Origin: Microbacteriaceae bacterium VKM Ac-2854
GTDB taxonomy: Bacteria > Actinomycetota > Actinomycetes > Actinomycetales > Microbacteriaceae
Reading direction: 5' to 3'
Assembly: GCA_013205085.1 (NCBI GenBank)
Contig: JABMLH010000009.1
Span: 62,001 to 126,000 of the forward strand
Length of the DNA: 64,000 nt
Part shown: one piece after another, positions 44,942 to 60,361 of the stretch
How the letters are laid out: every line of letters starts with the position of its first letter
Position numbering within the stretch: position 1 is the stretch's first letter
Translations under genes and position numbers: made by a program
The notes under the pieces: model-generated
Told to the model about the DNA's origin: nothing
Databases searched by the model: none
What the model saw: the letters and a program-made list of their open reading frames with translations, nothing else

Positions 44942-45680
44942 ACGCGTCGTAGAGCGCCGTGAATCCGATGATCGCGAGGTTGTGGAAGGCCGGATAGTCC
45001 GGTTGCAGCGGCCCGGTCACGAGTTCGGGGACGACGAGGCGGGCGATGCAGAGACCCTCGATGTACGCGGCCAGCGCCGAAGCGAACTGCGGGAAGTCCG
45101 CCCCGACCGCGGGTCGCAGTCGCAGGTTCAGCTCGACGAACACGTGCTCGTAGTACTTCGCCATGTTCTCGACGAAGTGCAGTTGTCGAGCGCGCAGCGC
45201 GCTCAGCACGGCTTCGCGCGTCTCCGGGTCGTCGTGGGAATCGAGGGAGGCTGCGACGGCGATGAAGTTGCGCCATGGCACGGACGCGAACGTGTGGTCG
45301 TAATTCGCTTGGATCGCGATCGCGATCGCCTCGAGCTGCACCTCACGCCGACCGGTTTCCGAGCCGAGATCGTCGGCGCGGCGGTGCACGAACGAGTCGC
45401 CGGCCTTCAGGGCGTTCTCGTCCAGGCGACCCGCCAGGGTCCGATTGGGGACGGCGGCGATGAGTTCGTCGTAGAAATCCTGTCGACTCGGCCACACCCG
45501 GTACACGGTGCTGCGCGGAACACCGGCGTCACGGATGAGGTCCTCGAGCCGCAGATGGCTCACGCTCATCCGTACGCCCTCGCGATCGATGATGCTGATC
45601 GCTCGATCGAGGACGCGCGCGCGCACTTCGGCTTTCGAGAGGCGGGCGTTGCGGGGCGGGGTGGAGCGTTCGTCGACCAT
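44916..45680 (-). CDS. TetR-family transcriptional regulator, paralogue 2
   Basis: 254 residues. HTH in the first ~70 residues (VRARVLDRAISIIDREGVRM, then DLIRDAGVPRSTVYRVWPSRQDF). The C-terminal domain is helical with YYEHVFVELNLRLRPAVG, matched by FYRRVATVLGLRMRPEF in paralogue 3 and FYSDMIVRYDATLKPGF in paralogue 1. ATG 45680 has CGGAG seven bases upstream and TACTCT farther up. Its 3' end overlaps paralogue 1 by 26 bases tail to tail, so the two transcripts can form antisense pairs. Confidence 0.88.
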   Translation of the reverse strand: MVDERSTPPRNARLSKAEVRARVLDRAISIIDREGVRMSVSHLRLEDLIRDAGVPRSTVYRVWPSRQDFYDELIAAVPNRTLAGRLDENALKAGDSFVHRRADDLGSETGRREVQLEAIAIAIQANYDHTFASVPWRNFIAVAASLDSHDDPETREAVLSALRARQLHFVENMAKYYEHVFVELNLRLRPAVGADFPQFASALAAYIEGLCIARLVVPELVTGPLQPDYPAFHNLAIIGFTALYDAFSEPVPPA

Positions 45681-45764
45681 GCAGACTCCGAGAGGCGAGA
45701 GTACGCGCCGTTCAGGTCCGGGAACGGCGACACCACGAGCGTAACCCGCAGGTGTGGACGGAAG

Positions 45765-45801
45765 TGACCATCGGTCATACGGGCGTCATCCGGGCGTCAT
45801 C
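45765..45801. promoter_or_regulatory. Palindrome plus tandem repeat upstream of TetR paralogue 2
   Basis: TGACCATCGGTCA (45765-45777) is a perfect 5-3-5 palindrome. Directly after it CGGGCGTCATC occurs twice in tandem (45780-45790 and 45791-45801). The position, about 90-120 bases before the TetR start, fits an operator for one or more of the TetR proteins. Confidence 0.45.
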
Positions 45802-45974
45802 CGGCGCGGTGTCGGCTGGTAGGGGCGCGGCCCGGGCGGATGTCCGCACCGTGCCGCGCTCCCGACCCCCCATTGAGGCCGCCCCATCGGCCTACGTCGA
45901 ACCTAGAACGCAATGGGTCGCCGCACCAAAAGAGTGGACGTGGTGTCCCATTTCTGACTCGACTCCGGGACCCG

Positions 45975-45997
45975 GCTACCGGGCTCAGCCGGGTAGC
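45975..45997 (-). terminator. Terminator of TetR paralogue 3
   Basis: GCTACC (45975-45980) pairs with GGTAGC (45992-45997), with inner GGCT/AGCC pairing, directly after the stop at 46001-46003. Confidence 0.6.
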
Positions 45998-46000
45998 GGA

Positions 46001-46759
46001 TCACGCCCGAAAGCCCGTCCAGTCCGGGTCGGGCTCGACGAAGCGGTCGAAGAGCGCCCCGAATCCGATCGACGCGATCGTCCATTCCCGGCCGTCGATG
46101 GTGAACGTCTGCCCCGTCTCGCCCGGGGCCACCAGCCGCGCGATTCCCAAGCCCTCCATAAAAACCCCGGTCGCGAGCGATAGGACGCGGAAGTCGCCGG
46201 CGAATTCGGGTCGCATCCGAAGGCCGAGTACGGTCGCCACCCGCCGATAGAAGGTCGCGATCATGGCGATCCGATCGGATTCCTGCGCCTGGACATCGGC
46301 GGTCATCTGCTCCCGGACGCTCTCGGGGAGCGAACTCATTCCGGCGCAGACGCTGATCCAGTTGCGCCACTCCTGCGTGGAGGTCACGTTCTCGAAGTGG
46401 AACGTGGCCGCCGTCCGGATCATCTCGACGAGGATCTCTCGTCGTCCGGCGGGCGTCGCCAATCGGGTCTGCATCGCCTCGATCGAGCGCGCCGCGGTCG
46501 AGAGCGTGGTCGACGAATCGCGCTCCGCCGCCTGCGCGCCGGGTATGGCGGTCAGCACGGCGTCGAAGAACTCCTCCTTCGAGCCCCAGATGCGATACGC
46601 GGTGCTGCGCGGCACCCCGGACTCCTTGATCAACTCCTCGTAGCCGAGGTGGTGCACGCTGAGGTGGATGCCGTCGCGTCCGAGCTGGGCGAGGGCCGCT
46701 CGCAGCAGCTTCGCGCGGGCCTCGGCTTGCGTCATCCGGGCGGAAGTGGAAACGGTCAC
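46001..46759 (-). CDS. TetR-family transcriptional regulator, paralogue 3
   Basis: 252 residues from GTG 46759, chosen because GGAG lies five bases upstream; a TTG at 46783 has no such site. HTH: EARAKLLRAALAQLGRDGI, then ELIKESGVPRSTAYRIWGSKEEF. The C-terminal domain resembles paralogues 1 and 2 (see FYRRVATVLGLRMRPEF). It follows the esterase gene's start region head to tail: its start is about 40 bases from the esterase stop at 46802, so both could be one transcript from the esterase side. Confidence 0.87.
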   Translation of the reverse strand: MTVSTSARMTQAEARAKLLRAALAQLGRDGIHLSVHHLGYEELIKESGVPRSTAYRIWGSKEEFFDAVLTAIPGAQAAERDSSTTLSTAARSIEAMQTRLATPAGRREILVEMIRTAATFHFENVTSTQEWRNWISVCAGMSSLPESVREQMTADVQAQESDRIAMIATFYRRVATVLGLRMRPEFAGDFRVLSLATGVFMEGLGIARLVAPGETGQTFTIDGREWTIASIGFGALFDRFVEPDPDWTGFRA

Positions 46760-46801
46760 GGCAACTCCGACGGCAGGGGACAAGAAGACGTCCGCTCAAC
46801 T

Positions 46802-47962
46802 CTATGACGCCGTCGGGCGCGCCGGAGCGTGAGCCGCCGCCTTGGGCGAACGGATGCCCAACTCCGCGCGCACGGCGCCGGCCACGCTCGCGCCCGCCCA
46901 GGCGGTCAGCACCGGGTTGCGGGTGAGGTTCGCGTGCTGGCAGAGGCTATCGGCGAAGCCCTCCGCCAAGCTCTGGGTGCAGGTCACGACGTGACGATCA
47001 TCGACGCCGGCCTCGGCCGAATCGGTCCCGACGACGATGTCACCGAGCGACAGCGTGCGCGAGGAGCCACTGGCCGCCGCGGCCGCGCCGACCAGCCGAC
47101 CGAGCACGTCCAGGAGCGGGATCTGCACGTCTCCGGCCAGCGCCACGACCTTCACCTGCTCCGGCCACGGCGGCAGCGATTCGATCTCGACCGATCCCGA
47201 GCGCAGCGCGGCACCCGCTTGCGAATCGAAGGCATCGACGGTCGGCACTCCTGAGCAGCCCCGCGCGACGGAAGCGTCCGCGGTGAAGCTCATGCCGCAC
47301 AGTTGCAGCAAGGCCGACAGACCCAGCCCGCTGCCGACGAGGATGCCCCCCGGCGCGAGCAGGTCGACGACGTCGACGGTGCGCGCCAACGCGGCGGCCA
47401 AGACGGAACCGGTGTTGGGCGTGCCGAACGTCACAACATCCGACACGAGGTCGGCGGTCGCGATGCCGCCGATGGTGGTGTGCAGCGCCTGGCGCGCCGC
47501 GAGCCCGCCCATCGAGTGCGCCACGATCACCACCCGCTCGTCCGACGCCGCGGCGAGGCACTGGATGGCAGCGGCGAGCGAATCGCCGATGCCCGGATCC
47601 GTGACCCAGCGCGCCGCGAGATCGCGATAGTCGAACGTGTACACCGCCGCCCCGGGGATGCTCTGCAGCACGCCGATCATCGAGCGGGAGAAGGTGCCGT
47701 CGTTGTGCTCGACGTAGTGCGAGAAGGCGCCCGTCCGACTCTCGTCATGCGTGGCCGTACCGAGCCAGCCGTGCACAACGATCACCGGGACCTGCGCCTC
47801 GACACCGGTCGACGCCACGTCGTCGCCCGCGAGGATGGGGGCACGCTCGGCGATGCCGCAGCTGCTCGGGAGGGCCGGCTGCGCTGAGGCCGGCACCGCG
47901 ACGCCGAGCACGGCGAGGAGCGCAAGCAGGATCGCCGAAGCGACCAGGGCCACGAATCTCAT
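46802..47962 (-). CDS. Secreted alpha/beta-hydrolase (esterase/lipase)
   Basis: 386 residues. A Sec signal peptide (about 1-27, ending VPASAQP) exports it. The lipase fold shows the oxyanion loop VPVIVVHGWLG (59-68) and the nucleophile elbow VIVAHSMGGLAA with Ser150. The region SDVVTFGTPNTGS is typical of triacylglycerol lipase/PGAP1-like enzymes. Acid and histidine are probably in the last third (DDRHVVTC). Cysteines at 35, 135 and later could form disulfides. It hydrolyses ester substrates outside the cell; natural substrate unknown. The downstream TetR gene may regulate it. Confidence 0.87.
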   Translation of the reverse strand: MRFVALVASAILLALLAVLGVAVPASAQPALPSSCGIAERAPILAGDDVASTGVEAQVPVIVVHGWLGTATHDESRTGAFSHYVEHNDGTFSRSMIGVLQSIPGAAVYTFDYRDLAARWVTDPGIGDSLAAAIQCLAAASDERVVIVAHSMGGLAARQALHTTIGGIATADLVSDVVTFGTPNTGSVLAAALARTVDVVDLLAPGGILVGSGLGLSALLQLCGMSFTADASVARGCSGVPTVDAFDSQAGAALRSGSVEIESLPPWPEQVKVVALAGDVQIPLLDVLGRLVGAAAAASGSSRTLSLGDIVVGTDSAEAGVDDRHVVTCTQSLAEGFADSLCQHANLTRNPVLTAWAGASVAGAVRAELGIRSPKAAAHAPARPTAS

Positions 47963-48158
47963 CCGTGTGTGCTACCTCACGCTTCGTTCCCGTCGCGATC
48001 CGGTTCGGGTTCGCGCACCGCTGAAACGGTGGCCCTCCGATCTTTTCGGAGCCGCGCGCGAGGTTCCGGCCCCCGAGTAGGTCGGTTCCGGGGAAGCTTT
48101 GCTCAGGTGGTGGGCACCGAACCGTTGCAATCGCCGCGTGGGTGGCCACAACGCCGAA

Positions 48159-48192
48159 GGGGCTCCCCCGGACCGAAGTCCGAGGGAGCCCC
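48159..48192 (-). terminator. Terminator of rpoC
   Basis: GGGGCTCCCCCGGAC (48159-48173), CGAA loop, GTCCGAGGGAGCCCC (48178-48192), one mismatch, 19 bases after the rpoC stop. Confidence 0.92.
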
Positions 48193-48211
48193 TCCCACGT
48201 GCCTGACGTGA

Positions 48212-52111
<3,900 letters not shown>

Positions 52112-52181
52112 TGTTTTCTCCTTGTCGGAAAACAGATGTCCTCTTTCCGGAGGACGGAGTCAAAGAGGTCGTCGGTGCGGC

Positions 52182-55673
<3,492 letters not shown>

Positions 55674-55885
55674 GGAAGGAACCTCCGTAGACCCCGTCGG
55701 GTCTCATTGTTGGTTTGTGTATGGAGTGGCGTTCCCGCACTCGCCGTCCGTGGCCGCCGGCGTCATTTGACGACGGTCGGCCCCTCGGGGCTAGAGTGTG
55801 GCGTGTCGTCATCCACCATTTGATGACGGTTCCTACCGTGCCGACCGCGATATGAGGGCATGGGTATTCGGGAGCGCAAAGTACA

Positions 55886-55915
55886 AATATAGGCCCGCTG
55901 CGCCACGCCGCGCAA
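55886..55915 (-). promoter_or_regulatory. Candidate promoter of rpoB-rpoC
   Basis: On the minus strand TTGCGC (55915-55910), an 18-base spacer and TATATT (55891-55886). Transcription would begin near 55879, leaving about 205 bases of leader. Confidence 0.65.
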
Positions 55916-55984
55916 GTCCGGTTGCTTGATTCTTCGCGCGGGTTCCGGTATGCGCGCGCCGCGCGCTCGCTCCCTCCGCTGAAA

Positions 55985-56068
55985 TCTCGCGAAATTTCGC
56001 GAGATTCGGTGCTGCGGACGAGGTCCGCCGCCGCGGCGCGGCATCTCGTCCGCGCGACCGCATCTCGG
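55985..56068. repeat. Dispersed palindromic element, copy 5
   Basis: TCTCGCGAAATTTCGCGAGA (55986-56005, palindrome core 55988-56001), then CTGCGGACGAGGT, the GCCGCGGC centre, CTCGTCCGCG and a worn half-palindrome. It lies between rpoB and the zeta-toxin gene and has the best-preserved left palindrome, 20 bases long. Confidence 0.9.
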
Positions 56069-56114
56069 TGGGTCTCTGACCGGGAGCACGTGGGCGGCGG
56101 TCGAAACAGGCGAG

Positions 56115-57206
56115 TCACCGTGAGTGATCCGGCGACTGAGTCGGCGGGACGGGTGGGCCGAAACGAGGCGGTGCAAACGTCAGCGCTGATCCCGGGACGC
56201 TCGCCATCGAAGGGAATGCAGCGTTCGCCCGCGTGCTCTCCGGCTCCGGAATCGGGCTCGGGCTCAGCCACGCATCAAGTTGCGGCCCGATCGGGCCGAG
56301 TTCCGTTGTGAAGGTCGCGACGGGAACCGGCTCACGCACGTTCGGATCGTCGACACGGAAGAGTTCGAGGCGCGACACGATCGGCTGCTCGCGCGCGAGA
56401 GCGACGGCGGAGTCGAGGCAGAGCGAATGCTGCTGGCCATCGGGGTAGAGGGTCGCGATGTAGGAGGCGGGAACGAGGCGTCCGCCGAGCTGCGATTGAG
56501 GCTCACCTTTGTTCGCATCGAGAAGCGCCCGGTCGTAGCGGTCGCGTGATCGCTCAACTGACCCGGACCTGGAGACTTCGATCTCAACGATCGTGACGTC
56601 GTACCCTGCATTCTCCAGCTGTCGTCCCCGCGCGAGCGCCGCCTTCGGATTGCCGAGCACAGTATCGAGGACGATCCGATCGCCACGAGCGATGGCTTTG
56701 TCGCGCGCAACCCGCGCGAGTACGGCCGATTCGAGATGGACGAGAGAAGCGAAGTCCCGGGGATAGAACTGCTCGCCGGCCGCCTGTGCGCTCGTCACCT
56801 CGGGCGGAGTGATGGCCACGAGCGAACCATCGGCGACGGCTCGCTCGAGAAGGACATCCTTGAAATAGTCCGAATCGATCACCCTGTACTCCGAGGGGTC
56901 CGCGCCCGACCGCCGAATCGCCTCAAGCAAGGCGCTCGATTTGCCCGCCCCGGGCGGCCCGGTCAGGATGATCGCGCGGCGGTCCTGGAGGACATTAGGC
57001 TGCGCCGCCACAAACTCGCGCAGTATCTCGTCGTGCAGTATGCGACGCTCGCCGATGCTACGTTGACGGCGATCGAAGTGGGCCGGATCGCTGATAGTGG
57101 CGTACGGAGAACGTTCGTGGAGCGGACCGTTCGGCTCCGACAGCTGCGAGATGAAATCGCGATGAGCTGAGAGCAGAGATGCTTCACCGCCGCTTGGCGC
57201 AGTCAT
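56115..57206 (-). CDS. Zeta-toxin-family kinase
   Basis: 363 residues. Zeta toxins phosphorylate UDP-N-acetylglucosamine, blocking cell-wall synthesis, or act on other nucleotide sugars. Walker A is GPPGAGKSS (83-91); the catalytic-aspartate region is VIDSDYFKDVLL (Asp111 or 113); later FASLVHLESAVLARV and GDRIVLDTVLGN fit the family. The C-terminal ~90 residues after the core form a long Pro/Ser-rich tail. ATG 57206 follows the antitoxin-like gene by 6 bases, as in a toxin-antitoxin operon with antitoxin first. Codon use is less GC-biased than in its neighbours, hinting at transfer. Confidence 0.85.
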   Translation of the reverse strand: MTAPSGGEASLLSAHRDFISQLSEPNGPLHERSPYATISDPAHFDRRQRSIGERRILHDEILREFVAAQPNVLQDRRAIILTGPPGAGKSSALLEAIRRSGADPSEYRVIDSDYFKDVLLERAVADGSLVAITPPEVTSAQAAGEQFYPRDFASLVHLESAVLARVARDKAIARGDRIVLDTVLGNPKAALARGRQLENAGYDVTIVEIEVSRSGSVERSRDRYDRALLDANKGEPQSQLGGRLVPASYIATLYPDGQQHSLCLDSAVALAREQPIVSRLELFRVDDPNVREPVPVATFTTELGPIGPQLDAWLSPSPIPEPESTRANAAFPSMASVPGSALTFAPPRFGPPVPPTQSPDHSR

Positions 57207-57212
57207 CCCGTA

Positions 57213-57677
57213 TTACCAGGGCATCACGGGATTCGCCCGATCGAATGCCGCGTCGTACATGTCAGCATCGATCAGGTCATCCCGCAGCGCGTCCTGCACG
57301 TCGATGAAGGTGTTCTCTCCGGGTTCCCAGAGCTCGTTCTGCGGCGGAATCGGCTCCGCCGGGGCGTACGCCCATCGCCCCAGCTCTTCCACGGTGTCTT
57401 CGCGCGACTGGAGGCCCGCCGCGAACCGAAGCACGATTTCCCTCGGACTCCCGGAGTGGAATCCCGTGACGACGTCAGGAACGAAGGAGGCACGCTTCAG
57501 CGCGTCCTCCAAAGGCTCCGGCGAGGCAGAGAACATATTGTCGAGGAGCCGGCGCACGGACGGATCCGGATCTGCAGCCGCCACGCGGACAGCGCGCAGG
57601 AACTCCAGATCCGCCAGTTCCCTAGCCGCCATCGCTCGGCGCGCTGCCGAAATAGGCGTCTCCTGCTCGTCGTTCAC
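57213..57677 (-). CDS. Putative antitoxin partner of the zeta-like toxin
   Basis: 154 residues from GTG 57677, with GGGAGG about ten bases upstream and TAAGAT (57719-57714, minus) as a likely -10 box. No known family is recognised; it is longer than epsilon (about 90) and does not look like it. It begins with helical segments (ARRAMAARELADLEFLRAVRVAA), then an acidic C-terminal part ending DDLIDADMYDAAFDRANPVMPW (in part). Being first in a tight two-gene operon with a zeta-type kinase supports an antitoxin role, which is inference from position. Confidence 0.65.
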   Translation of the reverse strand: MNDEQETPISAARRAMAARELADLEFLRAVRVAAADPDPSVRRLLDNMFSASPEPLEDALKRASFVPDVVTGFHSGSPREIVLRFAAGLQSREDTVEELGRWAYAPAEPIPPQNELWEPGENTFIDVQDALRDDLIDADMYDAAFDRANPVMPW

Positions 57678-57804
57678 GCTGTCGTCCTCCCTCGCGCCGC
57701 AACTATGTCCCCCATCTTAGGCACGTCGAGCAGATCGGTTAGGAGATTATGGACAACTCCCGGAAGGCACGCCGCCGGTCGGCGCGATCCGCGAGGATGG
57801 ACGC

Positions 57805-58665
57805 ATGCAGGAACGCCCGAACCGGACCCTCGCCAGCGGCTTCCGGGCCGAGATCGAGGCCGACCGCTACTCCCCCGGCTCCTACACGCTCGTCGTCGAC
57901 GGCACGCCGCAGTCGCACGTCGATCTGGAGGATCCGACCTATCTCTCGTTCGAGTACGTGCGCCGCATCGGGCACGCGGTCGACCTGGTCGCACCCGAGG
58001 GCGAGCCGATCACGGCCGTGCACCTCGGTGCCGGCGCTCTCACTCTCCCCCGCTACGTCGCCGTCACCCGCCCGGGCTCGCGGCAGCAGGTGATCGAGAT
58101 CGAGCCGGAACTGGTCGAGCTGGTGCGCGCCGAGTTGCCGCTGCCGCGCGGGGCGCAGATCCGGATCCGGCAGGGGGACGCCCGCGAGGTGCTCGCGAAG
58201 CTGCCGCCCGGCATCCGTGGCTCGGTCGACCTCGTCATCGTCGACATCTTCTCCGGGGCGCGCACGCCGGCGCACGTGACCAGCCAGGAGTTCTACGGCG
58301 AGATCGTGCCGCTGCTCGCGCCCGACGGCGTCGTCGCGGTCAACGTCGCGGACGGCGCCGGGCTCGCCTTCGCGCGCTCCCAGGCGGCGACGCTGCGCAG
58401 CGTGTTCGCCGACGTCGCGATCGTCACGGACACCCAGATGCTGAAAGCGAAGCGCTTCGGCAACGTCGTGATGTTCGCCTCGCAGCAGCCACTGCCGTTC
58501 GAGCGGATGCCGCGGCTCGTCGCCGGCGATCCGTCGCCGGCGAAAGTGGTGCAGGGCGCGGAGCTGACGAACTTCGTCGCGGGCGCTCGCGTCTCGACGG
58601 ACGCGACCGCCACCGCGTCGCCTCCGCCCGCGCGCAGCATCTTCCAGGTCCGCCGCGGAGGCTGA
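57805..58665 (+). CDS. Spermidine synthase-like methyltransferase-fold protein, copy 2
   Basis: 286 residues. Same layout as the protein at 42483-43214: short beta region (VVDGTPQSHVDLEDPTYLS, FEYVRRIG), S-adenosyl loop AVHLGAGALTLPRYVAVTRPGS, strand end IEIEPEL, GDAREVLAKL and LVIVDIFSGA. A ~45-residue C-terminal extension is extra. ATG 57805 has GAGGA seven or eight bases upstream. Putrescine-binding residues cannot be confirmed, and no polyamine gene is near, so the substrate is open. It sits between the zeta operon and the secretion-like operon. Confidence 0.82.
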   Translation: MQERPNRTLASGFRAEIEADRYSPGSYTLVVDGTPQSHVDLEDPTYLSFEYVRRIGHAVDLVAPEGEPITAVHLGAGALTLPRYVAVTRPGSRQQVIEIEPELVELVRAELPLPRGAQIRIRQGDAREVLAKLPPGIRGSVDLVIVDIFSGARTPAHVTSQEFYGEIVPLLAPDGVVAVNVADGAGLAFARSQAATLRSVFADVAIVTDTQMLKAKRFGNVVMFASQQPLPFERMPRLVAGDPSPAKVVQGAELTNFVAGARVSTDATATASPPPARSIFQVRRGG

Positions 58666-58725
58666 CGGAGGGAGACCCCGACCCTGACGAGTTCGGCGAG
58701 TCTCCTCCTCCACAGGCACTGAAGC

Positions 58726-58749
58726 GCCCCGACTTGTCCCGTACGGGGC
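58726..58749 (+). terminator. Weak hairpin after spermidine synthase-like copy 2
   Basis: GCCCCG (58726-58731) pairs with CGGGGC (58744-58749), 12-base loop, about 60 bases beyond the stop. A short stem; low confidence. Confidence 0.4.
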
Positions 58750-58849
58750 TCTCCGGCGAGCGCTCGACGTCTCGCATGTTCTACTTTTGACCCTCGCGTG
58801 GGGGTCATCCAAGAGCCCGATCCTCACTTGTTTCGACTCGGAGGACCGG

Positions 58850-59338
58850 ATGCCATCGACTCGTATGCTGCGGACCGCCGCAGTGACCGCGGCGCTTCTG
58901 AGCCTCGCGGGCTGCACCCGTTCGCCCGGTGGGCCCGACGTGTCCACCCCGCCGCCGGTTCTCTCCGGCGCCACCCCTGAAGCGGGCGTTCACGACGCCG
59001 TGCCGCCCAGCGACCCGCACGCCGACGACGCCGCTATAGCGATCGCGACCGGGGCGATGACCGCCTACTGCCGACCCGACCTCGGGCGGGAGGCGTGGAT
59101 CCGTGGCCTTTACCCGTACATCAGCCAGTCCGCAGCCGTCGGCTTCCAGACGGTCGACCCGGCGAGCGTACCGTGCTCGGCCATCACCGGATCGGTTCGG
59201 GTCCGCGATGGCGACGAGGCGTTCACGATGCGGGTCTGGGTGACGACGGATGCCGGCGACTACTCCGTCTCCGTGCAACGCCGTGCGGCGGCCGAGGGCT
59301 GGCTCGCGGACGACCTCGTTCCACCGGGAAGGCAGTGA
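58850..59338 (+). CDS. Putative lipoprotein at the head of a type IV secretion-like operon
   Basis: 162 residues from ATG 58850, with GGAGG five bases upstream. The signal ends in the lipobox SLAGC, so it is a lipid-anchored protein outside the membrane. The mature domain (about 60-160) has alternating strands (SVRVRDGDEAFTMRVWVTTD, then YSVSVQRR) like small VirB8/NTF2-type folds, but this is only an impression. Two cysteines may pair (AYC near 73, VPC near 108). It begins the run of close-packed genes through the right edge; the next gene starts two bases after its stop. Confidence 0.7.
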   Translation: MPSTRMLRTAAVTAALLSLAGCTRSPGGPDVSTPPPVLSGATPEAGVHDAVPPSDPHADDAAIAIATGAMTAYCRPDLGREAWIRGLYPYISQSAAVGFQTVDPASVPCSAITGSVRVRDGDEAFTMRVWVTTDAGDYSVSVQRRAAAEGWLADDLVPPGRQ

Positions 59339-59339
59339 C

Positions 59340-59999
59340 ATGACGCAGAATTCATCGGTCGCTGCCGCCGTCGCGTTCGGCGCCGCACCGGTGGTGATCA
59401 TCGGGATGGCTCTGATGATCATCCTGTTCGGCGCATCGCCCGACGCCACAGGGAGCGGGCCGTGCGAGCAGCGCGACTCATCCGGCTGCACGGTGTCCGG
59501 CGACGCGAAGACGCTCGCGACGCAGCTCGTCGCCGCCATCGACGACGGCCGCCTGCGCTTCATCACCAGCGACGGCTTCGACTACGCCCAACAGGTCCAC
59601 GACGCGGCCACGGGCACCTCGGCGCCGAACTGCGGAGTCGACACCCGCATCCTGCAGATCGTCTCCGTCGCGCTGTCGAACTTCGGCAGCGTCGGCATCT
59701 CGGACCTGAACCGGCAATGCACCGGTGTGCTCGCGGGAGCGGGCACGGGCTCGGCGCACTGGATCGACGGCGGCGGCCACGCGGTCGACCTCACCGCGCT
59801 CGACGGCGTCGCACTGACGGGCTGCGACGCGAACTCCGTTCGGTTGCTGCGGATCCTCGACCCGATGGTGCCGCCCGGTACGCGCGCCGGGCAGGCGCAG
59901 TGCCGACGCGACGAGTTCACGAACATCGACGGCTTCGACGACACGGAGAACCACCTGCATGTCGACGTCGCGTACGCCACGGGCGGCCCGGCCGCCTGA
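59340..59999 (+). CDS. Membrane-anchored M15/LAS-like peptidase in secretion operon
   Basis: 219 residues with an N-terminal membrane segment (about 10-31). The outer domain shows GTGSAHWIDGGGHAVDL (His140, His147, Asp150) and NHLHVDV (His205, His207), which resemble the zinc-binding SxHxxGxAxD and HxH motifs of M15/LAS peptidoglycan peptidases, though spaced more widely than usual. Cysteines at 42, 50, 98, 127, 162 and 188 suggest disulfides. A wall-cutting enzyme fits a cell-spanning secretion machine. GGAAGG precedes ATG 59340. Enzyme activity is inference. Confidence 0.65.
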   Translation: MTQNSSVAAAVAFGAAPVVIIGMALMIILFGASPDATGSGPCEQRDSSGCTVSGDAKTLATQLVAAIDDGRLRFITSDGFDYAQQVHDAATGTSAPNCGVDTRILQIVSVALSNFGSVGISDLNRQCTGVLAGAGTGSAHWIDGGGHAVDLTALDGVALTGCDANSVRLLRILDPMVPPGTRAGQAQCRRDEFTNIDGFDDTENHLHVDVAYATGGPAA

Positions 60000-60055
60000 A
60001 GCGGATCTCGCCGGCGCGATCGCGGCGGCGACCACCTCGAAGAACAGGAGAAGCG

Positions 60056-60361
60056 ATGTCCGTACTGGCTTTCGCGAACGAAGTGATCATGGCCGGCAGC
60101 GTTCTCGCCGCTGATATCCCGGATCCCGGCGACGGTTCGATGCCTCCCGGCTTCGAACGGTTCGAGGATGTGATCGGTTGGGTCAAGTGGATCGCCCTCG
60201 GCGTCGCCGTCATCGGGCTGATCATCCTCGGCGCGACGCTTGCGATCAGCTCCCGCCGCGGCGAGGGGATGGAGATCGGCGGCTGGCTGGGGCGCATCCT
60301 GATCGGCGTCATCATCATCGCCGGCGCGGTCGGCCTCGTGAGCTTCTTCGTCGGCGGATGA
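60056..60361 (+). CDS. Small membrane protein of secretion operon (VirB2/TrbC-like topology)
   Basis: 101 residues from ATG 60056, with AGGAGAAG upstream. A signal-like N-terminus (AFANEVIMAGSVLAADIP), then two strong membrane segments (VKWIALGVAVIGLIILGATL and LGRILIGVIIIAGAVGLVSF) joined by a short basic loop. Size and topology fit pilin-like VirB2/TrbC proteins, but sequence evidence is weak. Its TGA overlaps the next ATG (ATGA). Confidence 0.65.
   Translation: MSVLAFANEVIMAGSVLAADIPDPGDGSMPPGFERFEDVIGWVKWIALGVAVIGLIILGATLAISSRRGEGMEIGGWLGRILIGVIIIAGAVGLVSFFVGG

Larger units (their letters stand above)
45681..46000. other. 320-base gap with candidate operators between TetR genes
   Basis: Contains no credible gene. 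On the side of paralogue 2 it has a palindrome and a tandem repeat (45765-45801); on the other side is the terminator of paralogue 3 (45975-45997). The rest shows no structure I can name. Confidence 0.6.
55674..56114. other. 441-base region upstream of rpoB
   Basis: No gene. Besides the promoter (55886-55915) and palindromic element copy 5, the leader contains two related small hairpins on the minus strand, CGTCA/TGACG near 55761-55772 and CGTCATC/GATGACG near 55808-55829, sharing the ATTTGA(C/T)GACGGT core as an imperfect direct repeat. Confidence 0.6.

Noticed and set aside
57793-57804. Leaderless -10 box before the gene at 57805
   Set aside because: GAGGAT is at the right distance but lacks the first T of TANNNT and reads better as a ribosome-binding site.
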